Of a DNA stretch of 64,000 bases, positions 56,774 to 64,000 are shown piece by piece. How positions within the stretch are numbered: the first letter of the stretch is position 1; each line of letters begins with the position of its first letter. The translations under genes were made by a program, and so were the position numbers. Below the pieces are notes generated by a model. That model searched no databases. It saw only the letters and a program-made list of their open reading frames with translations, and had not been told where the DNA came from. Source of the stretch: Comamonadaceae bacterium (GTDB taxonomy: Bacteria; Pseudomonadota; Gammaproteobacteria; Burkholderiales; Burkholderiaceae_C); contig JAIYBZ010000035.1 in the NCBI GenBank assembly GCA_027488255.1, forward strand, positions 124,001 to 188,000, read 5' to 3'.

Positions 56774-57274
56774 ATGGTAAACACAACAAGCGTACCTCTA
56801 GATAGCGGGTTGCAAGTGCTGGCATACAAGGCGGATTTCTGCGATGGGTTCGAGGTCAGCATCGCTAATGACAATCGATCTGCATTGTATTGGTATCTTG
56901 ATATCGTTGGCAGAACACCAAGATGGATCGAATTTCTTATGTCGATTCGGAACTTTGCGGTCGGCTTTTTCCATTTAAAGAATGTGGGAAACCTGTCGGA
57001 CGTGCCTTCACCGGCCGCAGCTGAAAATTTGCGCATTGGTGACCGCGTCGGTATCTTTACGATTCGCTCCGTATGTGACAAGGAGGTGTTACTTGAAATC
57101 ATTGATACTCACCTTGACGTCGTCCTGTCCGTATACAGAGATGATGGAAGTTTTCCCAAGTTGAAAGTGATAACCATGGTTTTCAACCACAACGTTTTAG
57201 GACAGTTGTATATGCTTCCTGTCGCTCCGCTCCACAAAGTGATCGTGCGGGCAATGTTATCGAATCATGATTGA
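56774..57274 (+). CDS. DUF2867-domain protein
   Basis: 166 residues resembling DUF2867: 'DGFEVSIANDNRSALYWYLD', 'TPRWIEFLMSIRNFAVGFFH' and 'VFNHNVLGQLYMLPVAPLHK'. The family has no established function; members are soluble and often lie beside oxidoreductases. It begins 13 bases after the beta-barrel fragment and is the last gene of the accessory segment. Confidence 0.7.
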   Translation: MVNTTSVPLDSGLQVLAYKADFCDGFEVSIANDNRSALYWYLDIVGRTPRWIEFLMSIRNFAVGFFHLKNVGNLSDVPSPAAAENLRIGDRVGIFTIRSVCDKEVLLEIIDTHLDVVLSVYRDDGSFPKLKVITMVFNHNVLGQLYMLPVAPLHKVIVRAMLSNHD

Positions 57275-57492
57275 GTGATTACGCGCTGAACTGTCCAACG
57301 TCCTGATACTTATTAATGCCTACGCAAGCTTTCGCATCCAAACTCGCAGCAAGCCCACACGTTGCTCAAAAAAATGCCAGACCGAGCCCCTCGGTAATCT
57401 CTAAGCGTTATCTTCTTGTCTGGATACCCGTACCACCTAACTAAATTTCACCTGCACAGGCCCCGCCAACAAACGCAGCGAACTAAACAACA

Positions 57493-57520
57493 CAGTCTCG
57501 CGCCAGGCACGAGACTGAAT
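57493..57520 (-). terminator. Hairpin at the end of the alpha/beta hydrolase transcript
   Basis: CAGTCTCG/CGAGACTG arms (57493-57500 and 57510-57517) form an eight-base-pair stem. On the minus strand it is followed by a T-rich stretch. The T-run is weak. Confidence 0.5.
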
Positions 57521-57553
57521 GCATAGATCACTCTGTCCGCTCAGAAATCACCA

Positions 57554-58417
57554 CTAAAACGCGCTGGTTACCCAGTCCAGTGTCTCTTGCCACAGCGCTT
57601 GGGCTTGCGGCCGAAAATAACCCATGTGGCCTATGGCATTCATGCCATAGCGCGCAGGCTCAAGGGTGATGGTTTCCAGCGAGGCTTGGCTGTATGCCGC
57701 CATGAAGGCATCGCGCGAAGCGGGGGGTGCCCATTTGTCGTCAATGGCGTTGATCGCTCGGATGGGGATGGCCACCTGCGCGAACTGTTGGGCCAAATGC
57801 GCTTGCTCGGGGTCGTCAAAAAAGTAGCGCGGCCATTGGCACCAATGGCGCCATTGCAAAAAAACCTGGCGTGGCAAGTCTTCACCCATGCCGAGCAGGC
57901 TCCACGCCAAATAGCCTTTTGCCCTCACGATCAAGGGACCCAAGATGTTCCACATGATCCAAACGCGCAGACGCTCTGAAGGGGGCATCCAGCCGTGCCA
58001 GCCGGCACCGGTGGCAAATGTGGCGAAACGCGCCACGCGGCCGGGGTGGGGCAACAAACCGAATGCATGCCCGCCGTAGGAGTGCCCCACCATCCAAATC
58101 GGGCCATCGGTCAGGCCCTCGACATGGGCTTGCAGCGCCGCCAAATCTTGGCGTGCCCAATCGAGGTAGTTCATCTCGAACCCTCGTAAATCCCTTGGCT
58201 TTGAAAGCCCAATCCCTCGGTAGTCCAGCGTCCACACCTCGACACCTTGAGCCGCGCAAAACTGGGCAAAGCGCTGATAAAAGCGTTGTGGCACGCCAGT
58301 GGCGCCCGCCACGATCAGGTGTCCTCTGAGCGGGCCGACCGCCGGGGTGCGGGTGGTGTGCAGTGTGAAGCCATCTTGCGTGGTCAACGGCACGACTTCT
58401 GGTGAGGATGCTGTCAT
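57554..58417 (-). CDS. Alpha/beta hydrolase
   Basis: About 287 residues. The nucleophile elbow is 'WMVGHSYGGHAFGLLP', with 'GHLIVAGATGVPQRFY' at the oxyanion side and a C-terminal 'AIGHMGYFRP' that could supply the catalytic His. Its function is likely an esterase or thioesterase. The frame continues to a TTG at 58459, which would overlap the aminotransferase stop; ATG 58417 is preferred because the family starts near here. Confidence 0.85.
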   Translation of the reverse strand: MTASSPEVVPLTTQDGFTLHTTRTPAVGPLRGHLIVAGATGVPQRFYQRFAQFCAAQGVEVWTLDYRGIGLSKPRDLRGFEMNYLDWARQDLAALQAHVEGLTDGPIWMVGHSYGGHAFGLLPHPGRVARFATFATGAGWHGWMPPSERLRVWIMWNILGPLIVRAKGYLAWSLLGMGEDLPRQVFLQWRHWCQWPRYFFDDPEQAHLAQQFAQVAIPIRAINAIDDKWAPPASRDAFMAAYSQASLETITLEPARYGMNAIGHMGYFRPQAQALWQETLDWVTSAF

Positions 58418-58455
58418 GACACGCTCAGCTTGCGGTGAGGAGGCCGTGTTCAAGG

Positions 58456-59631
58456 TCAAAGCCGTTTCAACTTCTCCAAGGCGCTCAACAGCGTCTCGTC
58501 TTTTTTGGCGAAGCAGAAGCGGATGACTTTTTGGTCAAAGCCGTTGCCATAAAAAGCCGACAAGGGTATGGCGGCCACACCAATATCGGTGGTCAGCCAT
58601 TTGCAGAAGTCGGCTTCGCTCAGGTTTTTCTCGGGCACTTTCAAAGTGGAAATGTCCACGCACTGAAAGTAGGTGCCCTCGCTGGGCAACAGCTTGAACT
58701 GGGTTTGCGCCAGGCCTTGTCTGAAGAGGTCGCGCTTGCGTTGGTAAAAAGCAGGCAACTCCAAGTAGGGCGCAGGGCTGGCCATGAACCGCGCCAAGGC
58801 GTGTTGCATGGGGGTGTTCACGGTGAAAACATTGAACTGGTGCACCTTGCGAAACTCGGCCGTGTAGGCTGCAGGCGCCGCGACAGTGCCAATCTTCCAG
58901 CCGGTGACATGGTAGGTTTTGCCGAAGCTCGAGACGATGAACGCGCGCGCGGCCAACCCGTCGAAGTGCGCGGCACTCCAGTGCTGGTTGGGGGCGTAAA
59001 CCATGTGTTCATAGACTTCGTCGCTGATCAAGACGATATTGGTGGGGGCCAAGATGTCTTGCAGGGTCAGCATGTCTTGCTTGGACCAAATCATGCCGCT
59101 GGGGTTGTGCGGCGAGTTGATCAAGATGGCGCGGGTTTTGGGGCTGATGGCCGCACGGATTTTGTCAAAGTCGGGTCTGAAGCTGCCCGGCGTCAGGGGC
59201 ACGCGCACCACCACGCCCCCGGCCAATTCGATGTTGGGCACATAACTGTCGTAACAGGGCTCCAACACAATGACTTCGTCACCCGGGTGCACGATGGCCA
59301 AGACGATGGTCAAGATGGCTTGCGTGGCACCGGCGGTGACGGTGATCTCGCTCAAGGGGTCGTAGTGGCGGTCATAGAGTGCGGCTATTTTTTTCGAGAC
59401 GGCTTCGCGCAGGGGCGGCGCGCCGATCATGGGCGGGTATTGGTTGAGGCCTTCCCGCATCGCATCGTTCACCAAGTCCAGCAATTGAGGGTCACACGGA
59501 AAGTCGGGAAACCCTTGGCCCAGGTTGACGGCTTTGTGCTCGGTGGCCAGCGCCGACATGACCGTGAAAATGGTGGTCCCCATGTTGGGGGCTTTGGAGA
59601 CGAGAGGCGGGGTGAGGGTGAGGGTGCTCAT
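58456..59631 (-). CDS. PLP-dependent aminotransferase (methionine aminotransferase-like)
   Basis: 391 residues, fold type I class I/II. The PLP-binding Lys is in 'FIVSSFGKTYHVTGWKIGTV', and other motifs are 'VNLGQGFPDFPCDPQLLD' and 'ILINSPHNPSGMIWSKQD'. The sequence resembles YbdL/kynurenine aminotransferase-like enzymes that transaminate methionine or aromatic amino acids. It lies four bases after the CysB-type regulator on the same strand. Confidence 0.92.
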   Translation of the reverse strand: MSTLTLTPPLVSKAPNMGTTIFTVMSALATEHKAVNLGQGFPDFPCDPQLLDLVNDAMREGLNQYPPMIGAPPLREAVSKKIAALYDRHYDPLSEITVTAGATQAILTIVLAIVHPGDEVIVLEPCYDSYVPNIELAGGVVVRVPLTPGSFRPDFDKIRAAISPKTRAILINSPHNPSGMIWSKQDMLTLQDILAPTNIVLISDEVYEHMVYAPNQHWSAAHFDGLAARAFIVSSFGKTYHVTGWKIGTVAAPAAYTAEFRKVHQFNVFTVNTPMQHALARFMASPAPYLELPAFYQRKRDLFRQGLAQTQFKLLPSEGTYFQCVDISTLKVPEKNLSEADFCKWLTTDIGVAAIPLSAFYGNGFDQKVIRFCFAKKDETLLSALEKLKRL

Positions 59632-59635
59632 GGGG

Positions 59636-60577
59636 TCAAAGCTCGTAGTCGTTCACATGGCCATTCATGGCCTTGGCAATCAAAGGGGCGGTGAGGCGGT
59701 CGCTCAAAAGTTCGGCGAAATGGTACACAAAGTGGCGCAAATACGCTCCGCGCTTGAAAGCCACGCGGGCCACGTTCATGCCCAGCAGCTTGCCCAAAGG
59801 CCTGACGCTGAGGTCTTTCACCGGGTCGTCTTTGACGGCCATTTCGGCCACGATGCCAATGCCCAAGCCCAAGCGCACATAGGTTTTGATGACGTCCGAG
59901 TCGATGGCCTCCAGCGCGATGCGGGGGTGGAGTTTTTTTGCCGCAAAGGCTTGGTCAATGCGGCCACGGCCTGTGAAGGACGGGTGGTAGGTGATGAGGG
60001 GCTCTTCGGCAATGTCCTCTAAGGACAAGTGTTCTTTTTGGGTCAATGGGTGGTCGAGTGGCAAGACCAGCACGTGCTGCCACTCGTAACAGGGCAGGGT
60101 GACCAATTCTTCGTAGGCCGACAGCGATTCTGTGGCGATGCCGATCTCGGCGGTGTCGTCCAGCAGCATGCGGGCCACTTGGTCGGGGGCGCCTTGGTGC
60201 AGGCTGATGTTGACCTTGGGGTATTTTTCGCGCAACTTGGCCACCGGCAGGGGCAAGACATAGCGCGCTTGCGTGTGGGTGGTGGCGATGGACAACATGC
60301 CGTTGTCTTGCGCGCTGTATTGGTCGCCAATTTTTCGTAGGTTGGCCACTTCTCGCAAAATCACCTCAATGCTTTGCAGCACATGTTGGCCCGGCTCGGT
60401 GATGCGTTTCAGGCGTTTGCCGTGGCGGGCAAAAATATCGATGCCCAGTTCTTCTTCGAGTTCGATGATGGCTTTGGACACCCCGGGTTGTGAGGTGTGC
60501 AGCGCCTTCGCCGTTTCGGTGAGGTTCAGGTTGCGGCGGGCGGCTTCTTGGACAAAACGAAATTGATGCAGGTTCAT
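59636..60577 (-). CDS. CysB-type LysR-family regulator
   Basis: 313 residues. The N-terminal winged helix 'MNLHQFRFVQEAARRNLNLT' and 'TSQPGVSKAIIELEEELGID' is that of CysB/Cbl, followed by the effector domain ('LSIATTHTQARYVLPLPVAK'). CysB activates sulfate assimilation genes with N-acetylserine as inducer. The neighbouring methionine-type aminotransferase is consistent with a sulfur role. Confidence 0.92.
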   Translation of the reverse strand: MNLHQFRFVQEAARRNLNLTETAKALHTSQPGVSKAIIELEEELGIDIFARHGKRLKRITEPGQHVLQSIEVILREVANLRKIGDQYSAQDNGMLSIATTHTQARYVLPLPVAKLREKYPKVNISLHQGAPDQVARMLLDDTAEIGIATESLSAYEELVTLPCYEWQHVLVLPLDHPLTQKEHLSLEDIAEEPLITYHPSFTGRGRIDQAFAAKKLHPRIALEAIDSDVIKTYVRLGLGIGIVAEMAVKDDPVKDLSVRPLGKLLGMNVARVAFKRGAYLRHFVYHFAELLSDRLTAPLIAKAMNGHVNDYEL

Positions 60578-60621
60578 ACGATTAATCTCATATTGAATCG
60601 CATCATTATGCTTCCAATCGT

Positions 60622-61014
60622 CTATGTATTGGGTGCCTCGTTGGCTGCAATGTCTGCCATCAGCGCGGTCATGGCAGGATGCTCACCAATAGAGGGCACC
60701 AACTCGAAATGAACTTGGGGGTACGCCTCGGCCAGTTCTTTGACCAGTTGGGGCAGATCTTCTCGGGCGTGCCGACCGACCCCCAAAAACATCGGGACGA
60801 TGCGCAGGTGGGTTTTGCCTTGCATCATCATCTGCTCCACCGTGGTGGCCAGATCAGGCTGGGTCAGTTCTAGAAAGGCACACGCCACCGTCATGGCGGG
60901 CCAGCGCTGTGTCATCTGATGCGCCACGGCATCGATGGGCAGGCGCCAAAGCGGATCGCGCGAGCCGTGGGCAAACAAAATAACGCCCGATTGGGGGCTG
61001 AGGCCGGTTGTCAT
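60622..61014 (-). CDS. CbiX/SirB-like chelatase, short single-domain form
   Basis: 130 residues. The metal-binding His motif is 'GVILFAHGSRDPLWRLPIDA', and 'VPMFLGVGRHAREDLPQLVK' is also typical. It is about half the length of two-domain chelatases and would act as a dimer. It may insert cobalt, nickel or iron into sirohydrochlorin, which fits the sulfur-linked neighbour CysB (siroheme is the cofactor of sulfite reductase). It overlaps lptG by four bases (ATGA). Confidence 0.9.
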   Translation of the reverse strand: MTTGLSPQSGVILFAHGSRDPLWRLPIDAVAHQMTQRWPAMTVACAFLELTQPDLATTVEQMMMQGKTHLRIVPMFLGVGRHAREDLPQLVKELAEAYPQVHFELVPSIGEHPAMTALMADIAANEAPNT

Positions 61015-62123
61015 CGTCGCAATACCATCCACCAAAATGCCAATAAGGAAATGGCGCTGTAAATCAAAGCCGGCGCGGCCGAAGTGAGCCAAGGTTGCCA
61101 GTTTTGTAGGTTCCCGGCGAAGCTGAACAAATTGTTCAACAGCCAAAAGCTCACCCCAGCCAAAACGCCGCCAAACACGTAGCCGGCGATTTGGCCTGAC
61201 CTGAAGTGCAAGTAAGCAAAGGGCAGGGCCATGACCAACATCACCAAGCAGCTCAAGGGGTAAAACACCTTGCGCCAAAACTCAATTTCGTAGCGTTGGG
61301 CGTTTTGGTTGTTGCTGGCCAAATGCCGCATGTATTTGAACAACTCCCAAGTTCTCATGAGGTCCGGACTCAGCACGGCGGCGGCGACCATGTCGGCACT
61401 GATTTCGGTGGGCCAAGCGAGTGTCTCGTGCTGGGTGGTTTTGAATTGCAGGGTGTTCGCATCGCCTGCCGTGCTCATGGTCATGGCCCGTTGCTCGGCT
61501 TTTTTCAAGAGCCAGGAGTCAGGGCCAATCTCGGCGTGTGGCGCGCTGGTGATGGCCAACAATTGACCCGCGTCGTTGAACTCGTGAATGCGCACATTTT
61601 GCATGTGCTGAATGCCATCAAAGCTGCGGACATTGACCGCAAAGTGCCGCTCCACTTGCTTTTCTTTCAACCATGCCCCTGTTTGGCCCACGGTGATGTT
61701 GCCTTGAAACCGCGCCTTCAGTTGCAAGCCCTGACGATCGGCCCAGGGACTGGCGTATTCGCCAATCAAAAACGTCACCATGACAAACACCAAGCCCAGT
61801 TGCAGCAGAGTACCCAGTGCCTTGAGGGGCTCCAAACCCCCGGTTCGCAAAATGGTGAATTCGGAGCTTTGGGCCAAACGCGCCATGACAAAAATGGCAC
61901 CAATCAAGACTGAAATGGGCAACAGCTCGTACACATGGCCCGGGGTCTTGAGGGCCACATAAATCAAGGCATGTTGCAGTTGGTAGCCTTGGCTGGCCAG
62001 TCGGCTCAAATTTTTCAGTTCATCGACCACGTCAAAAAACAAAAACAAAGCCAAGAAGCCCACCAACACAAAGGTCACGGCCCGGATGATTTCACCGTGC
62101 AAAAGGCTGCGAACCGTTTTCAT
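61011..62123 (-). CDS. lptG: LPS export ABC transporter permease LptG
   Basis: 370 residues. Start ATG 62123 gives the normal N-terminus 'MKTVRSLLHGEIIRAVTFVL'. Six membrane helices, three at each end, flank a large periplasmic beta-jellyroll (about residues 130-275). 'LAQSSEFTILRTGGLEPLKA' is the conserved coupling region. With LptF and LptB it extracts lipopolysaccharide from the inner membrane. It overlaps lptF by four bases. Confidence 0.96.
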   Translation of the reverse strand: MKTVRSLLHGEIIRAVTFVLVGFLALFLFFDVVDELKNLSRLASQGYQLQHALIYVALKTPGHVYELLPISVLIGAIFVMARLAQSSEFTILRTGGLEPLKALGTLLQLGLVFVMVTFLIGEYASPWADRQGLQLKARFQGNITVGQTGAWLKEKQVERHFAVNVRSFDGIQHMQNVRIHEFNDAGQLLAITSAPHAEIGPDSWLLKKAEQRAMTMSTAGDANTLQFKTTQHETLAWPTEISADMVAAAVLSPDLMRTWELFKYMRHLASNNQNAQRYEIEFWRKVFYPLSCLVMLVMALPFAYLHFRSGQIAGYVFGGVLAGVSFWLLNNLFSFAGNLQNWQPWLTSAAPALIYSAISLLAFWWMVLRR

Positions 62124-63229
62124 GCCGATCCTTTCGCCGGTTTGTGACGCCGGGGCAGCAAGGACCGCCATGACCAATTGACATGCCGCAGCGTCAACCA
62201 AAGCAGCGCCAAGGCAAAGACACCGCCGTGCAGCACCAACATAAAGGGGGCAAAGCTGTAATGCCCGGTGCTGATCCAACTTTGGCCAACATTGACCATG
62301 TTGTAGTAAGCCACGAAAACCAGCAGCGCCAAGCCCAAGTGGTAGCTTCTTCCCGCGCGTGGGTTGACCGCAGAGACCGCCAGCGCAATCAGCAGCAAAT
62401 TGATGCCGGCAAAGCCCAAGCCCAAACGCCAAGAGAGCTCACCCCAATTTTCAGGGCTGGGGTTTTTCAACAAATCCACCGTGGCGGTATGCCGACTGGC
62501 CAGTGCAGAGTCGGGCAAATTCACGTCGTCGTCGATCAGCAGTTCATAAGTTTCAAACTGGGTCAACCGGGTCTCGCCCGTTTCTCGGTTGGTCAGCCAC
62601 TGCTGGCCTTTGTTGAGGATCAAGAATCGGTCGTTGCCCGTGATCTCAATGCGCCCTTGCTGAGCGGTGGTCACACTTTCGAGCTCTTTGTCTTGGCTGG
62701 AGATAAAGACGTGCCGTCCAAAACGGTTGTCCGGGGTGTCTTTGTCAATAAAAAAGACCCGCTGGCCTCCGGATGATTCTTGAAACTGCCCAGGCGCCAC
62801 GCGCTCGATGTCGTTGCGCTTTTCAAAACGTTGCTTGAGTTCTTGAATTTGTTGGTTGCTCCAGGGCCAAGCAAACAAAGCCAGCAAAGTCACCACCACC
62901 AACAAGGGCCAAGCAAAGCGGAACAGCGGGCCAATGAACTGGCCGAGGCCTTGGCCGCTTGAAAACCAGATCACCATTTCGCTGTCTTTGTACATGCGCG
63001 ACAGCGTCGCCACGACGGTGATAAAGAGACTGAGCGTGATGATGGTGGTGAGTTGACTCAACACGCTAAACCCCATCACCAAGACCACCTCGGAGGGGTT
63101 CACGCTGCCCCGGCTGGCTTGTCCCAGGGTTCGGATCAAGATGATGGTGATCACGATGGTGACCAAGACCACCAGCGTGGCCCCAAAATTTCGAGCCAAA
63201 TCTTTGCGTAAAGAGGAATGGAATAACAT
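62120..63229 (-). CDS. lptF: LPS export ABC transporter permease LptF
   Basis: 369 residues with the same layout as LptG: membrane helices at the ends ('FGATLVVLVTIVITIILIRT'; 'SYHLGLALLVFVAYYNMVN') around a periplasmic domain. The coupling helix is 'MYKDSEMVIWFSSGQGLGQF'. It is first of the lptF-lptG-chelatase run and only 23 bases from the divergent pepA, an arrangement conserved in proteobacteria. Confidence 0.96.
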   Translation of the reverse strand: MLFHSSLRKDLARNFGATLVVLVTIVITIILIRTLGQASRGSVNPSEVVLVMGFSVLSQLTTIITLSLFITVVATLSRMYKDSEMVIWFSSGQGLGQFIGPLFRFAWPLLVVVTLLALFAWPWSNQQIQELKQRFEKRNDIERVAPGQFQESSGGQRVFFIDKDTPDNRFGRHVFISSQDKELESVTTAQQGRIEITGNDRFLILNKGQQWLTNRETGETRLTQFETYELLIDDDVNLPDSALASRHTATVDLLKNPSPENWGELSWRLGLGFAGINLLLIALAVSAVNPRAGRSYHLGLALLVFVAYYNMVNVGQSWISTGHYSFAPFMLVLHGGVFALALLWLTLRHVNWSWRSLLPRRHKPAKGSA

Positions 63230-63252
63230 TGCGGCGAAGGAAAAGCTGAATT

Positions 63253-64000
63253 ATGAACTTCGAAATCCAAAAACGCGCTTTGACCCGTGTGATTCGTGAT
63301 GATCTTGATGCTTTGGTCATTTTCTGGCCCCGCCAAGACACCGAATGGGACAGTGCCCAAGACCCGGTCTCGTCATTGGTTCGTGCCGCACTTCGGCAGG
63401 GTGACTTTGAGCACAAAGCCGGGGCTGTCTTGGCTTTGTATGCGCACGCGGGCATCAAAGCCCGGCACGTGGTGGTGGCGAGTGTGGCCGATGGAACGCC
63501 GGCCCAAGTCCGCAGTGCGCTGCAAGCGGCCTGGGCTGCCTTGAAGGCCACCAAGAGCAAACGCATCGGTTTGCACGCAGTGTCTGAACTGTCGGGGGCC
63601 TCGCTGCAAGCGGCTGTGTTGAGCTTGGCCGACGCCAGCTATTGCTACACCAGCACCTTGAGCCAAGCCAAGCCGCGCACCCTGAAACAAGTTGTTGTCA
63701 GCAGCCCTTCGGTCAATACCGAGTCGCGAACTGCGGTGGCGCAGGCCCAGGCGCTGGTCTCGGGGATCGAGGTGGCCAAAGAGTGGGCCAATCGTCCGGC
63801 CAACCATTGCACGCCTACGATGTTGGCCGAGGCCGCCAAATCCATTGCCAAGGGTGCTTCTTTCAAGTGCCAAGTGCTCGGCCCCAAAGAGGTCGCCAAA
63901 TTGGGCATGGGCGCATTTTTGGCCGTCGCGCAAGGCGCGGCAGAGCCCTTGCGCTTCATCGTCATGCATTACAACGGCGCAGCTTCCTCAGAGGCACCCG
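63253..64000 (+). CDS. pepA: Leucyl aminopeptidase PepA, N-terminal part
   Basis: Cut off by the window end; the first 249 codons are present. The N-terminal DNA-binding-like domain (about residues 1-165) is followed by 'LVSGIEVAKEWANRPANHCT', the start of the M17 catalytic domain. The metal-binding residues lie beyond the window. It is divergent from lptF. Confidence 0.93.
   Translation, partial: MNFEIQKRALTRVIRDDLDALVIFWPRQDTEWDSAQDPVSSLVRAALRQGDFEHKAGAVLALYAHAGIKARHVVVASVADGTPAQVRSALQAAWAALKATKSKRIGLHAVSELSGASLQAAVLSLADASYCYTSTLSQAKPRTLKQVVVSSPSVNTESRTAVAQAQALVSGIEVAKEWANRPANHCTPTMLAEAAKSIAKGASFKCQVLGPKEVAKLGMGAFLAVAQGAAEPLRFIVMHYNGAASSEAP

Larger units (their letters stand above)
45865..57553. 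other. Accessory segment (probable genomic island) behind tRNA-Ser
   Basis: Base composition drops visibly (about 40-50% GC by eye, against about 60% in flanks), gene content changes to restriction and quorum-sensing/secondary metabolism genes, and truncated genes appear. The segment starts at a tRNA 3' end, a classic integration site. No integrase, no transposase and no repeat of the tRNA 3' end at the far side were found, so it may be an old, degraded or recombination-acquired region. Composition differs within it: 50.9-52.1 kb is most AT-rich, 52.2-55.6 kb less so. Confidence 0.65.

Noticed and set aside
57275..57553. Search for a direct repeat of the tRNA-Ser 3' end at the far end of the accessory segment
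   Set aside because: No copy of the T-arm/acceptor sequence found there, so attachment sites are not claimed.
58435..59694. 419-codon plus-strand frame
   Set aside because: Antisense to the PLP aminotransferase, which has all catalytic motifs.

Overview
The window looks like chromosome from a Burkholderiales betaproteobacterium, most probably a Comamonadaceae member of the Limnohabitans/Rhodoferax type. That placement is inferred from high-GC coding style, the exbB-exbD-lpxK-trm112-kdsB-adk block, lptF-lptG divergent from pepA, and the cysS-alkA-accA-tilS-lysC order; no rRNA is present to confirm it. Nearly all of it is dense core genome. An AT-richer accessory segment of about 11.5 kb (roughly 45.9-57.4 kb) interrupts it directly downstream of a tRNA-Ser gene.

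Layout. 0-4.4 kb: end of a flagellar block (fliA 3' end, fliS behind a sigma-28-like promoter, motA, motB), then a 2-hydroxyacid-dehydrogenase-like protein that lacks two catalytic residues and an unknown lipoprotein. 4.4-6.5 kb: a FemAB-like acyltransferase, a lone receiver-domain response regulator, tRNA-Arg(UCU) and tRNA-Pro(UGG). 6.5-13.2 kb: acyl-CoA catabolism on the minus strand (ACAD11-like dehydrogenase, APH-family kinase, Crp-type regulator, enoyl-CoA hydratase, 3-hydroxyacyl-CoA dehydrogenase) and a 2-hydroxyacid dehydrogenase. 13.2-19.4 kb: lexA with two SOS boxes, divergent asparaginase, adk, kdsB, trm112, lpxK, exbD, exbB. 19.7-27.9 kb: xseA, sodB, an LhgO-like oxidase, aqpZ, a thioesterase, pyrD, rpiA, ribD. 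27.9-31.4 kb: a type IV pilus minor-pilin operon (pilE-pilW-pilX-pilV, joined by ATGA overlaps) divergent from a FimT-like pseudopilin. 31.4-45.9 kb: nrdR, glyA, a lytic transglycosylase, a 950-residue DUF349 protein, lpxH, two cyclophilins, a TPR protein, cysS, an AlkA-like glycosylase, accA, tilS, lysC, tRNA-Ser(GCU).

Accessory segment. It opens with a McrB-N/HNH type IV restriction enzyme and a membrane protein. An XRE regulator then lies divergent from a complete quorum-sensing module (luxR - RsaM-like gene - luxI) with a candidate 20-bp lux box in front of luxI. Behind luxI, all on the same strand, are an AfsA-family hot-dog protein (the family of Streptomyces A-factor synthases), an Old Yellow Enzyme-type reductase, two short-chain dehydrogenases, a flavodoxin-like quinone reductase, a truncated RND/MMPL exporter joined to the 3' part of an outer-membrane beta-barrel gene, and a DUF2867 protein. 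I infer that the acyl-homoserine-lactone circuit controls production of a second small molecule, possibly a butenolide or gamma-butyrolactone: AfsA-type condensation, ene reduction by the OYE, keto reduction by the SDRs. This is the most novel-looking part of the window. The export end appears to have decayed by deletion.

57.5-64 kb returns to core genome: an alpha/beta hydrolase, a PLP aminotransferase, a CysB-type regulator, a CbiX-like chelatase, lptG, lptF and the start of pepA.
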